From Choristoneura fumiferana (lineage: Eukaryota > Arthropoda > Insecta > Lepidoptera > Tortricidae): 64,000 nucleotides of DNA. The stretch's first letter is position 1. The number at the start of each line of letters is the position of its first letter. Position numbers and translations under genes: made by a program. The notes under the pieces were generated by a model. That model saw nothing but the letters and a program-made list of their open reading frames with translations, made no database searches and had not been told where the DNA came from. Below, in pieces: positions 11,901 to 23,900 of the stretch. The DNA lies in contig NC_133481.1 in assembly GCF_025370935.1 (NCBI RefSeq), forward strand, positions 18,605,586 through 18,669,585, written 5' to 3'.

Positions 11901-14900
11901 TGTGCTGTTTCAGGAGGAGTCATCGTGACCATCGGAAATTACACTGGCGATAGATTGAACTTCGGAAAAGCTATTGAAAAAGCCAAGATTGCTGGTATTA
12001 AGGCATGTTCAAATCTTTTTTGTATGCTATCATCTGAGAAAGACCTTGGAAGCATAAGCCTGATTTGTACCTAATGTTTTAAGAAGGCAACTTTTACAAT
12101 TTTAAATTTGCAGGTAGAAGGACTTATTGTGGGGGAGGATGTGGCTTCCAGCCATAACAAGACTGGGGGGAGGAGCATGTGTGGTGAAGTCTTCTTTTAT
12201 AAGGTATTTATGTCATAAAACTATTGGTTTACCAAACATCAAAAAATTATATCGGTCCAATCTAATCGGTCAATATGGTTAATCTTGAGTCAATTCTTTG
12301 GATTGAATTACCCTTTTTAATTATTCTTCTTGCTATCGACGTTAAAGTTTAATAAAGGCACACGATTAAACTAAAGATCAGTTCAGTAAGCATTATTTTA
12401 TAAATAAAAAGACGCATAAAGTCGTCTCAATGAGTATCTAGGTAGTAACCATCTTCATATCAGCCGTAGGCCTCTCCCCATAGACCTCTGCCGGTTTCTA
12501 CGGCACCCACGAGGGGAGGGTGACCACATTCTAACGCAGGCGCTCCTCAATCTAAGCAATAAAAAAGTAGCTTTTAAACATAGATTCTTAACTTTCAGTT
12601 GTNNNNNNNNNNNNNNNNNNNNNNNNNNNNNNNNNNNNNNNNNNNNNNNNNNNNNNNNNNNNNNNNNNNNNNNNNNNNNNNNNNNNNNNNNNNNNNNNNN
12701 NNAGGGTTGATTTTCAAAATACAATAAATGTCATAGCTCACTTATAACTTTGTATTTGATTTACATTTTTCACACATTTTATCCCTTTACTCCAATAAGG
12801 GATGATTTTCAAAAAAAGATTAATGCTGTTATTTTTAATTTAAAGCGACGTAATCTTCGTGCACGCGACGATTTACTAGCAACTTTACGGGATATAATAT
12901 AATGTCATCATAAACATATCTATTCAGTATTGTATAGGTGGCTAATATTTTTTTATTATTACTATGATATGTAATCAATTTATTTTTGCAGGTCTTGTGG
13001 GAAGTGGTATGCTGGACGGTGCTGTAGCCGGAGGAGTTTTCGCGTCACCGCCTACGGGTCACGTACTCTACGGAATAGCTCAGCTCTACAAGTACAATTC
13101 AGGTACCCACTGATTAAAAAGACAAATTATCATCAACGTACAGTTAAATACCTCTTTTTTTAAGTCGCTGCACTTTTCATTGAGTGGGTTGTAGGCCGGT
13201 CATTCTCATTTTATTGTGCACCTGTCTAATTACCGTATACCTATACCGCATATTATTCATGCAAAAGCGACACGGCACTGATACTGAGGTGAGACTGAGT
13301 GCACATCTAGAATAACCTAACCTAACCAACAAAAAGTTGGAAAAGCCCCGACTTTGTCACTTCAAAGTTCAATATCTCAAAAACGGCTGATCCGATTTTG
13401 ATAAAACATGTCTAAGGACCATTGCTAGAAAACCTGATTTCATATAAAAAAACCTCATTCAGTTCAAGCGGTCCATCCGTTTAAGAGCTACGGTGACACA
13501 GACAGACAGACACACACACACATAGCGGTCAAACTTATAACACCTCTCTTTTTGCGTCGGGGGTTAAAAAGGTTGGCTGCCATTTACATTTATCTGTGCA
13601 GTCAAGTCTAAATACCGTGTAGTGTAAAGAGGGGGAAAACGAGCATGCGAGTCACCTGATGGGAAGCAATCACCGCCGCCCATGGACACCTGTCAACAAC
13701 AGGGGTATCACAGGTGCGTTGCCGGCCCTTTGAGAGACTGATAAGCTAGTTTTTTAAAAATCCCTAATTTGTACCGGTCCGAAAACACTGTCCCAGAAAA
13801 CTGGTTCCATACTTCAGTCGTGCGTTTAAAAAAGTTTCGCTTAAAACGGACGGTGCTAGATTGCCAATCATCAAGGTGGTGAGGATGAAATGACTGACGC
13901 CTGCGCGAAGTACGGTAGTGAATCTTAGCTGTAGGCAACAATCCGAATAATTCATCTGAACACTCCCCATGATATATGCGGTACAAGATGCAGAGAGATG
14001 CAACATCCCTCCGCATTGCCAGAGGGTCAAGCCGGTCGTCCGGTTGCCGACAAATCTAGCAGCTCTACATTAGATGCGACACCTGAAGACATAAGTCCAC
14101 CCTATTCTAAAACCTGGGCAGGGACTCCACCGAAATCGAATATATTTTTTAGGGTTGTTGAACCTTGAATTTGGTGCTACTGAGGGTTACTTTAAATATG
14201 AAATAGTCTTGCAACTTGACTCCATTTACTAACAGCTAAATACATGTTAGTTTGCGGTAACGGGCTCTCGACTGACCACTATTTTAACCGATACCGGCAC
14301 GTCCCGGGCAGGTTCTTTTCAATCCGACCTCAACCCGACTGAGTTTCTTGTCGTTTCTTCTGTTCGGACTACTTCGGACTAACGTATATAGTCTTTCCGA
14401 AACGATGTAGCATAAAAATTCCGATTGATTGCAAATTCTCCCTTAGCGTCCAAAGTCCGAGGTCGGCTCAATAGGAGCACCCTTTGGCATGCTAAGCTAA
14501 ACCTCTTCTTCGAATAGTCAGATAATTACATCGTGCTACTTTTAAATTAAATTAAAGCTATGTAAGTACATAAAACTACCCTAGACTTAAAATACTTACA
14601 TAAATAAAGTAGAAGAAAATAAGTTGTCAGATTGTTTATCACCAAGGTATAAAAGTATATTGTACATGTGCTGTTTCAGGAGGAGTCATCGTGATCATCG
14701 GAAATTACACTGGCGATAGATTGAACTTCGGAAAAGCTATTGAAAAAGCCAAGATTGCTGGTATTAAGGCATGTTCAAATCTTTTTTGTATGCTATCATC
14801 TGAGAAAGACCTTGGAAGCATAAGCCTGATTTGTACCTAATGTTTTAAGAAGGCAACTTTTCAAATTTTAAATTTGCAGGTAGAAGGACTTATTGTGGGG

Positions 14901-17900
14901 GAGGATGTGGCTTCCAGTCATAACAAGACTGGGGGAAGGAGCATGTGTGGTGAAGTCTTCTTTTATAAGGTATTTATGTCATAAAAGTATTGGTTTACCA
15001 AACATCAAAAAAATTTAATCGGTCCAATCTAATCGGTCAATATGGTTAATCCTGAGTCAATTCTTTGGACTGAATTACCCTTTTTAATTATTCTTCTTGC
15101 TATCGACGTTAAAGTTTAATAAAGGCACACGATTAAACTAAAGCATCAGTTCAGTAAGCATTATTTTATAAAATAAAAAGACGCATAAAGTCGTCTCAAT
15201 GAGTATCTAGGTAGTAACCATCTTCATATCAGCCGTAGGACGGCTACTGTTGGACTTAGGCCTCCCCCATAGACCTCTGCCGGTTTCTACGGCACCCACG
15301 AGGGGAGGTGACCACATTCTAACGCAGGCGCTCCTCAATCTAAGCAATAAAAACCTAGCTTTTAAACATAGATTCTTAACTTTCAGTTGTGCGGGGCCAT
15401 GGCTAACAAGGGCTACGACCTGGACACTATTCGCCGCATCGCTGCTGAGGCCAACAAGTCCATGGCTACTCTTGGCGTCTGTCTAAGCGCCTGTTCTCTG
15501 CCAGGTAAGCGGAGACCACAGACTCCACTGCAACTGCATCTGTTACTGTAAAAGTAAGACATACCGTGTTCAATTTTAAATACCGGACTTAGAATCAATT
15601 AATTTAGTTATTTAGTCATTAAACTCATATAAGAAAGTAAGTTAATAGAAACATGAAATAATCTTTGGTCTAATAGCTAGGTTACAAGTGTAACCTGTGT
15701 TTAAGACAATAAGGTATGTAAGAAATTATAATATAACTCGAGAATTTTAACATCGCATTACAATATATTATAACATAATACTTGGTTGTTATAATTCTTT
15801 GCGCCTGCTTCATTTGTTTGTTTCTCTTTCATCATCGAAAATTAGAAACAGTTGGGAACTGAAGAACAAAATGGCGTACCTAGCTTCTACAGAAGTAGTA
15901 TAGGAGAGAGTAAAAAAGAGCCATTTCTTTCCGGGCAGATGTTATGGCTGGGAAAGTGGGAACCGAAGTCCGAAGGAAGAGCGTCGGAAGCGGAAGTTGT
16001 ATTGTAATCGAAGTGTGTCTTTCCGTCCCTCTGACGCTTATACTGTTAATACGAGAGTGAGAGGGACGGTACGATACTAACATCAATTTTCGAATTTCGG
16101 AGTAGGGTATACTGAAGAGTATGTTAGGGAGTTTCTTTATTCGCTCACTAGATGGCGTTAGGAGTCGCTCGATAATCGACCACACACTTATCGCTCCGCT
16201 CCCGATATACGAGTAAGTAAATGTGATGATGTGATTGATCGATTCAAAACCAAAATGTTTCAGGTCAGCCCCCACTTTTCGAGATCGCAGACGATGAGAT
16301 GGAACTCGGCGCGGGAGTGCACGGCGAAGCGGGAATCAAGAAGATGAAAATGGGTACTGCTAAGGAAACTGTTGTCATGATACTAGAACAGGTTAGTTGA
16401 GAGGAACGTGTGTAATGAGTATTTATTGTAAATTTGGGTTGAGTAATGGTGGGACAATCGATAAAATATTCGTCGTGGCCAAACAGCTCACCACACAACC
16501 ATGGTTGCTTTTGTTCGTGGAAATATTCGACGGTGTTCGTAACATCTTGATCAGGTGCCTTACCTACTTATTACAGTACCTAAAGAAAAAAAGTAAAAGC
16601 CTTCAATCAGCAGTACACTTCAATAAAGACACAATTATTCAAATGCCAAACTTATATTTTCTAACAGGTTTGTGGAAGGTTTTTATGAAGCGGTGGCTAA
16701 TTAAGAATATTTATAAGTTTTAGGTATTTAACGTTTTTACTATTTTCAAGTAAACCTACGATCTTTCTGCAATTCTCGCATTATCTATTTGCAATAAGAA
16801 AATTAACGGAAGGCCAATCAATCAATCAATCTTCTAATAGGTCGTGGCACATCTAAAGTTGAAATCAGGCGACAGAGTCGCTGTCATGATCGACAACCTC
16901 GGAGGAACCTCCTTCATGGAGATGAACATCATCAGTGCAGAGACTAAGAGTTATCTGGGTAAGTCATCTCACCAGGGACGAGATCTCGAGCAGACCAATA
17001 TGTACAGTTGTTGGGCTATATATTCGTATGGTACTGGACAGGAATTAAAGGAAGATAACTGAAGATCGACCTCAAGTCTATGTCAAGCCACGGAATAAGT
17101 GGCGTGGCTATGTAACCAAAAGCCCTGGGGCAAAAAATAAACTAGAGCCCCAACTAAACTATTTAAAATCGTTGTCGATTTGTCGTTTATAGTTTGTAAG
17201 TCAGAGTCCAAGGGGCCCCCTGAGCTTGGGGGCCCCGGGGCACTACCCCGTCTGGCCCTCCGGTAGCTACACCACTGCACGGAATGCTACGGCTCCCTAT
17301 AATCATGGACTAGCTCTTCTGGGAACTTTCTTCTCTTTTTTAAGAGGTTTTACCGTGATTTACAATACTAGGAAATATGGTAATTCGACGCATTTTTTTT
17401 TATATAAAATAAGGGAGGCGAAGATGAGGCCTGATATGGGGTTCTTGCTAAACATTTACGAGTATAGTTCTTGGCAAGTGAAGCTTGATTCATATTTGTA
17501 GAATTAGAGGGAATCCTTTGCTGCAAACAAACACTGAAGGTAAATGTAAGACTTTAAACCGGTAAGCGACATAAGTGAACACAATTTGAAAGTCCTAAAA
17601 TAGAAGATATCAAAAGGTAGAACTATTTAAAATCATAATACAACAATAAGCATATCAAAATAAACCTGGACATAAGTTCCATAGTCTTACCTCGAGATGT
17701 TGAATGAGATGTTGTTGTTGTTGTTGTTGTAACTCTTTATTGTACATATAACATATGAAAATTACAATTAACAAGAGATAGAGATGTACAAAGGCGAACT
17801 TATCCCTTAAAGGGATCTCTTCCAGTTAGTTAAGTTAGTTAGTTAGTTAGATGTTGATGCAACCACAAGTATTTGTCACTTAACTCTTATCTAATCTCAA

Positions 17901-20900
17901 TTCCCGCAGACTGTAAAAAAATCACTGTCGAGCGCATATTCTCCGGCCACCTAAAGACCTCGCTGGAGATGCACGGCTTCCAAATCTGCCTGCTTCATCT
18001 GAACAAAGAACACGGGGACTTGTGGCTCGAGTTGCTGGACGCACCGACTGCCGCCGTGGGGTGGACAGGGGGGGAGGCATCCGTGAGGCGCGAGGGGGGA
18101 CACATCGATGATGATACGTTGCTGCAGAGCGACGCGAGAAAGGTAATTAAGTCCTCATATTCATACACTCGTATCACACCCCTACGTAGACATACACGTA
18201 ATTAAAAAAGTTGCAAACTTAAAGGTACTTACAGAATTGATGTTTCGTGGATGGGAGGTCGTTGTATAAGGTTCGTTCGAATATCTGCCACCATTTTATT
18301 TGCTAATCCTACCAGAAGCAGTGCTTACACTTTTATGCTCGCGTGAAGAGTAAGACAGGCAGTAATATTACCAGCACAAGAGGTATTTATTCAATTTTAG
18401 CTCTTAGGCTGGCAATGCATTTATTTGCCATCGTCTGGTTGCGTGTGTCTATTTACCCTACGTCTACTTAGTCCTAGTAACTAGATGTACGATGTACTTT
18501 AAATATGTATAAAACAACAGGTACACTTACAGTGTATCATTCTTATCCACGAGTACTATCAAAGCGCTTATAATATGAAACAGGCGGCGGCAGGTCCAGC
18601 TTTGTCCCCTAAACACCAGGAGCTGTTCCGCGTCAGCCTGGCGAAGGCTGCCGAGGACCTGGTGCGGAGCGAGAAGCTACTGAATCGGCTGGACTCCGGC
18701 TGCGGCGATGGAGACTGCGGGATAACGCTCAAGAAGTTTGGGTTGGGTAAGGTTTATAACAATATGTAGTTTGGGTAAGGTTTATAACAATACCTATGTA
18801 GTTTAATCGTTTTTATTACACAGAAGTAGGCTAGTGTTTGACCACAATCTCCCTGATGGCGAGTGAAGACGGAGCACACTTGCCTGATAATGTCCATTCC
18901 CCCAAGATTCAAGTAATTTAATGTGATTCGAGAAATAATTTATCACAAAAGAAAAAACAAATTATTGGTGACCCTAGGGCTCTTTCCTCGGTCAACGTAT
19001 TGGCATTGGCATTGTCATACATCGAGGACACGCAGACAGCCTTATGGGCACCCTGCCCAATAACAACGACTCGGGTGACATTTGTAAATGAAATATAGAT
19101 TTTTAAGTAACTTAGTTATAGTTCTATTTTTATAATTATTGTATATATTAGGTACGTGTTATTTATTAAAGTATATCATCTCATCAGTTTAAAAAAAAGT
19201 TACTGATTAAACTAGAATTTCAAGTCCAGAAGAAAATAGTTATTTTCACCTCAGCACCTCAAACAGGCAGGTTTTGCTATGAGAAATCAGTGAGCAAAAT
19301 CGCATTTCACAAGTATTGTATTATGGTGTAATAGAAAATGTCAAACATCATTATTGTGTTCTAGCAATCCTGTCGTACCTGTCGGCAGCGTCAGTACAGA
19401 ATCCATCTGATGTGCTTTGGGATCTCTCTGAGATAGCCGAAACCGACATGGGAGGCACTTCGGGAGGTATCTACAGCCTGGGACTCTCTGCCGCGTCGCA
19501 GGCTTTCACTAAGTGAGACCACTACTTTACTTGATCTGTTTTTATAAAAAATCCGCTAAGTGAGAGTCGGGCTCGCACACGAAGGGTTCCGTACTATTAT
19601 CTATAAAATTAGACATTAACAAAAAAACGGCAAAAAAATAATGTTGTTGTGTGGGAGCCCCCCTTAAATATGCATTTTATTTTAATTTAATTATATATTT
19701 TTAAAGTGATTATACAACTAAAGATTCTGTGAATATTTCAAGCGTCTACCTGTTGCCGTTATTAATATCAAGCAAAAAAAGGCAAAACAATCACGTTTGT
19801 TGTATGGGAGCCCCCCTTAAATATTTATTTTATTCTGGTTTTAGTATTTTTTGTTATAGCAGCTACAGTAATACATAATCTGTGAAAATTTCAAGTGTCT
19901 AACTATTACGACTCAAGAGATAGAGCCCTGTGACAGACGGACGGACAGACAGACAGACAGACAAGACAGCGAAGTCTCAGTGATAGGGTTCCGTTGGCAC
20001 CCTTTGGGTACGGGAACCCTAAAAACGTGCAAGCGAATCTGGTGGGAAATTATCGCCACTGCCCATGAATATCAACAACTCAACGTGAGTCACTGGTCTG
20101 TTGCCGGCCTTTGAAAGGAGTAAAGTAAAACCATTTTCTTGAAAGCCCCGATCGATGTCATAATGAGGGCTATCGTTTTTTGTCTTTCTAGATGGCGCCA
20201 CAGTTGCGTGAGGTTTTTAAGTGTGGTTTTCAGTCTGTTATTACGGGCGTAAAAAAAGTTTAGATTACAATCATTTTTAATACACCTTAAAACCGTACCA
20301 TAAAAGTATCGGGCAACCATAGTGTTGCGTAGTCCCGTTTTGTTCGGAAAAAAAGGGAGGACAAAAGTTTCCGAAAAACAAAACTGTCTCAAAACACAGA
20401 CATTCATTGCCCCGTAACGCATAATTGCCATAATTAATTTCAGGTAATGCAACATATTCACAAAATTATTCTAATTATAAATAAACCCGCGTAGCTCACC
20501 CAAAAACTATGAGATTTGACATTTAGGAGACCTCACGCTACACTAGCGCCTCTAGCGGCGAATTCATACGCGATGGCCCTCATTGTCTGCAAACACTGCT
20601 GATGGCAGTTAATTTTTCAATTTCACTGTACGTGGCAGGAAGTGCGTACGTACGTTATCTATTTACGCAGCTTTCTTTTCAGATAACCCTTTGTATTATA
20701 GAGTCGGTAGACAGTATGCAACATGCTCTGCGATCATCCTTCAAAATAATAGAATGGAAAGTTATTAAAATTATCAATATCATACATAAACCAACTGCAG
20801 CCGGTCAGTCTGCACTTTATATGAAAAATTAGTACCAAAGAACACTACTAGATGTCGCTGTACGTCGCAAGTTGAAGTTGTTTACCCGTCTATACTTAGG

Positions 20901-23900
20901 TATTAACACAGGCGCAGAAATAAAAAAAGCAAAACAAATGTTTTACGTTTCTTTTGTGTTTTCTATTGCATCACGAAGAGGTGTCAATTGATTCAAAATC
21001 ATTATTTTATTTGTATACATTTGTCAATTTTTTTAGAAATATACTGACATAATTATGTTTATAATGTATTTTTCAGAAGGTAATAACTATCACCATATTC
21101 ATCATTATCGGTATCTATCATCATTACCTATGTTGCTTAGTCACTCTTCGTTACTTATTTTCTTGTAGAGCCAAGACCGTGGACGCTTCGTCCTGGCTGC
21201 AGGCTTGGGAGGCTGCCATGAGAGCCATCACGAAGTACGGGGGAGCTGAGCCGGGAGACAGGACGATGGTAAGTAGCAGAGTAACGACGCTAGCGCCATC
21301 TAGTCATACAACAGAGAAACTGCTACATTCCACAATGCGAAGTTTATGTACTCGAGTACTCGTACAGGGGGGCGCTTCGTATCGTACCGTCTCTCTCACT
21401 CTCGTAAATAAATAATATTAGCGTCAGGCGCAAACAAATAATATTAGGCCCCACTAAATGCGAAAGTTTGTTAGTATGTTTGCTTGTTACCTTTTCACGT
21501 TTAAACTCCTGAACCGAACTAAAAGAATTCTTTTAGTTCATTGGTATGGACCTCCCGCAAAGTAACGCCTGATTCAATAAATTATTCTCCTGAACCGACT
21601 TAGATGAAATTTGGTTTACAGATTTTGAGTCCCGGAAGGAGTCGCAGTTCCAGCATTCAGTTTTGTACTACAACCAGAGAATTAAATGGATTGGATTTGC
21701 GATGCGATACCTACTACTTGACGTAGAGAAGAATCGCTTAGAAAAATAAGGAAATTTTCGTATTTTGTACGGAATAACAGAAGCAGTTAGCAGTTTTGAC
21801 AAGGCAAATTATGGGAACATAACGTTAGCTAGTTCTACGCTGGTATAGTGCCATCTATTGGACATTTTAGTAAACTTAGACTGTTATCAGAGAATTTTAT
21901 ACGGAACTTGACAGAAGGGAACTGAAATATTTGAAAACGCTGGAATATTTGCCCAAAAGCACTATACAAGCCTCGGCGTGAAAGAACATGCCAGCCTCGT
22001 ATATCTATACATACTCGGCCTGCAAGCCTTTCTTTCCCGGCCTCTGCAGTAATGTACTATTGATCAAAAATATCTGAACGACTATATTGTTGACGTAGAA
22101 GCGTGTTCAGATATTTTTGATCAAATTTTTGCTCACAAGTTTATGTACTCGACTGTACCTAAGCTAGTTGAGAAAGCAAATGCGAACTTTTCTAAGATCC
22201 GTTACTCCGTTTCGACGTGAAAGACGCACAAACATACAAATACACACTTTCGCATTTATAATTATTGTATGGATTCGACGAGACATTTCCTTAGTAAAGG
22301 CACGTAATAAAGGTGTCCCACGGCGATGACACCGAGGAGTGGTATCTTAAATTTGATGATCATTTAATCTGCATTCATAGATTTTCAATAATAAGTAAGT
22401 TAAGTAAATTATGAGCGGCAGAAAATCTGACCCTCACGCACAAATAGGTAATTTTGTATGCAGTGGGCCAAATTTTGTGCCGCTGAGCTTCTTTTGTGAG
22501 CTTATGTAAGCTAGTTAAGAAAGTAAGAAAGTACGAACTTTTCTGACAAAATACTTTGGCTTTAACATTATATTAGATTGGAGGATGGACACGACCATTA
22601 GTGACCACGACGTTCGTTGACCGAAGTAGTTCAAAACAAATTCGACGACTCAATAGTGTAAGTGTAACTGGGATACGACCTGCCTAAATGAGTACGTACA
22701 GTCACCAGCATTTATATCTGCCACAGCGGAGCGTGCAAAAATATCTGACACGAACTTCCGGCTTTTGAAATAGAGTCGTATCAGATATTTATACACGCTT
22801 GTTGTGTCAGATATTGGTGCTGGTGACTGTACACTTCCATAATTTTCGATATGTAGTTTCCGGGTCTTAACACTTCCATATTTTCACTATGGAACTATCG
22901 CTATCAAGAGTATAAAGACGCGATACAAATCACTATGCGTGACAGTATTTCGCTCTAAAAATAGATGAAATTTAGTATGTAGGTAACTTAAAAATCATGT
23001 CACATTTCAAGACAACATGCTAGGGGAACACAACGTTAGCTAGTTTCTCGCCCGGACAGTGACATCTATCGGAAGTTTTCGTCAACTTAATCTATATTAA
23101 CCTTTCATCAACTCGAATGTTGGTAAAAGGATAGATAATATGGATGTTTTTTTTATCTTTGGCACATAGACAGCTCTGTTTATAACCTGGATTAATACAA
23201 TAGGATACTTTCATCACCTGTCTAACCTGGAATCGAATCTGCCAAATCTCTCTCTGCTGTAAAAAAGAATACCCGTAATTTTACGATACCGAACCAAATG
23301 CTCAATAATAAGGATATATTTTTTCCATGTAACATATTTAGTAGGATAGGAACCTTAAATAGGAACACTTTGAAATTTTACATTTACAATTTCAGGAAAA
23401 TTAATACTTAGGCTTTGATTTTTCCGTGCTTTTAAGTACTCATTCGCAACAAAAACGTTATGCTTAAAAATCTTGGAACGCAATGAAGTTTAAATTGATA
23501 ATAAGTCTTCCTTTAATATTTAGGATACTTATCATTTGTCATCGCTGTGGGACACCCTTATAAAAATAATGTCTCGTCGTATTTCTAATACGTAATTTTC
23601 ACGCGTACACAGTATAAGAACTTGCATTGTTTGTAATGTAATTAATCTCTACCTTAACTATCAGACTCTACCTACACAGAGTACCTTTTTATATACTGAG
23701 ACTGTCTACCTACTTATGACGTATCTTTATGTGGTTTCCTTATTCCTTTCTTTTTGTTATAACATGGCCCGAAAAGATATGGGAGGCATACGCCTATTGG
23801 GGTAAATTTTATAATGTTAATGTTTTTTTTTTTACTGAAAATTGTGTTGGTTTCATTTTACTTTTACATTTTACAAAGGAAGACCGGCAGATTACTGATT

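Larger units (their letters stand above)
9943..12602. repeat. First copy of a near-identical ~2.7-kb duplication (contig end)
   Basis: This segment aligns end to end with 12703-15390, with only scattered SNPs and small indels. It carries TKFC exons 3, 4 and 5, their introns and the same LINE insertion. It stops at the first four bases of exon 6 ('ttgt'), exactly where the N run starts. Exon 4 here reads ACC (Thr110) where the second copy reads ATC (Ile). This is best explained as an unmerged overlap or alternative haplotype, not a biological duplication. Confidence 0.9.
12703..15390. repeat. Second copy of the ~2.7-kb duplication
   Basis: It starts immediately after the N run at a position equivalent to ~9943 and ends just inside exon 6. 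Its extra copies of TKFC exons are: exon 3 at ~12992-13102 ('gtcttgtgggaagtggtatg'), exon 4 at ~14680-14768 and exon 5 at ~14879-14968, all with intact splice sites. Differences from the first copy are sparse (for example cat/cat unchanged, agc/agt silent, ACC/ATC in exon 4). It continues seamlessly into exon 6 at 15387. Confidence 0.9.

Noticed and set aside
12996..14968. A second set of TKFC exons 3-5 as a paralogue or alternative exon cassette
   Set aside because: The copies are joined by a 100-N gap, include identical intronic repeats and lack exon 6 in the first copy. This fits unmerged overlapping contigs better than a biological duplication.
17711..17850. CRISPR-like spacing in the (TTG)n and (TTAG)n runs
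   Set aside because: These are plain microsatellites in an animal intron; there are no repeat-spacer units.
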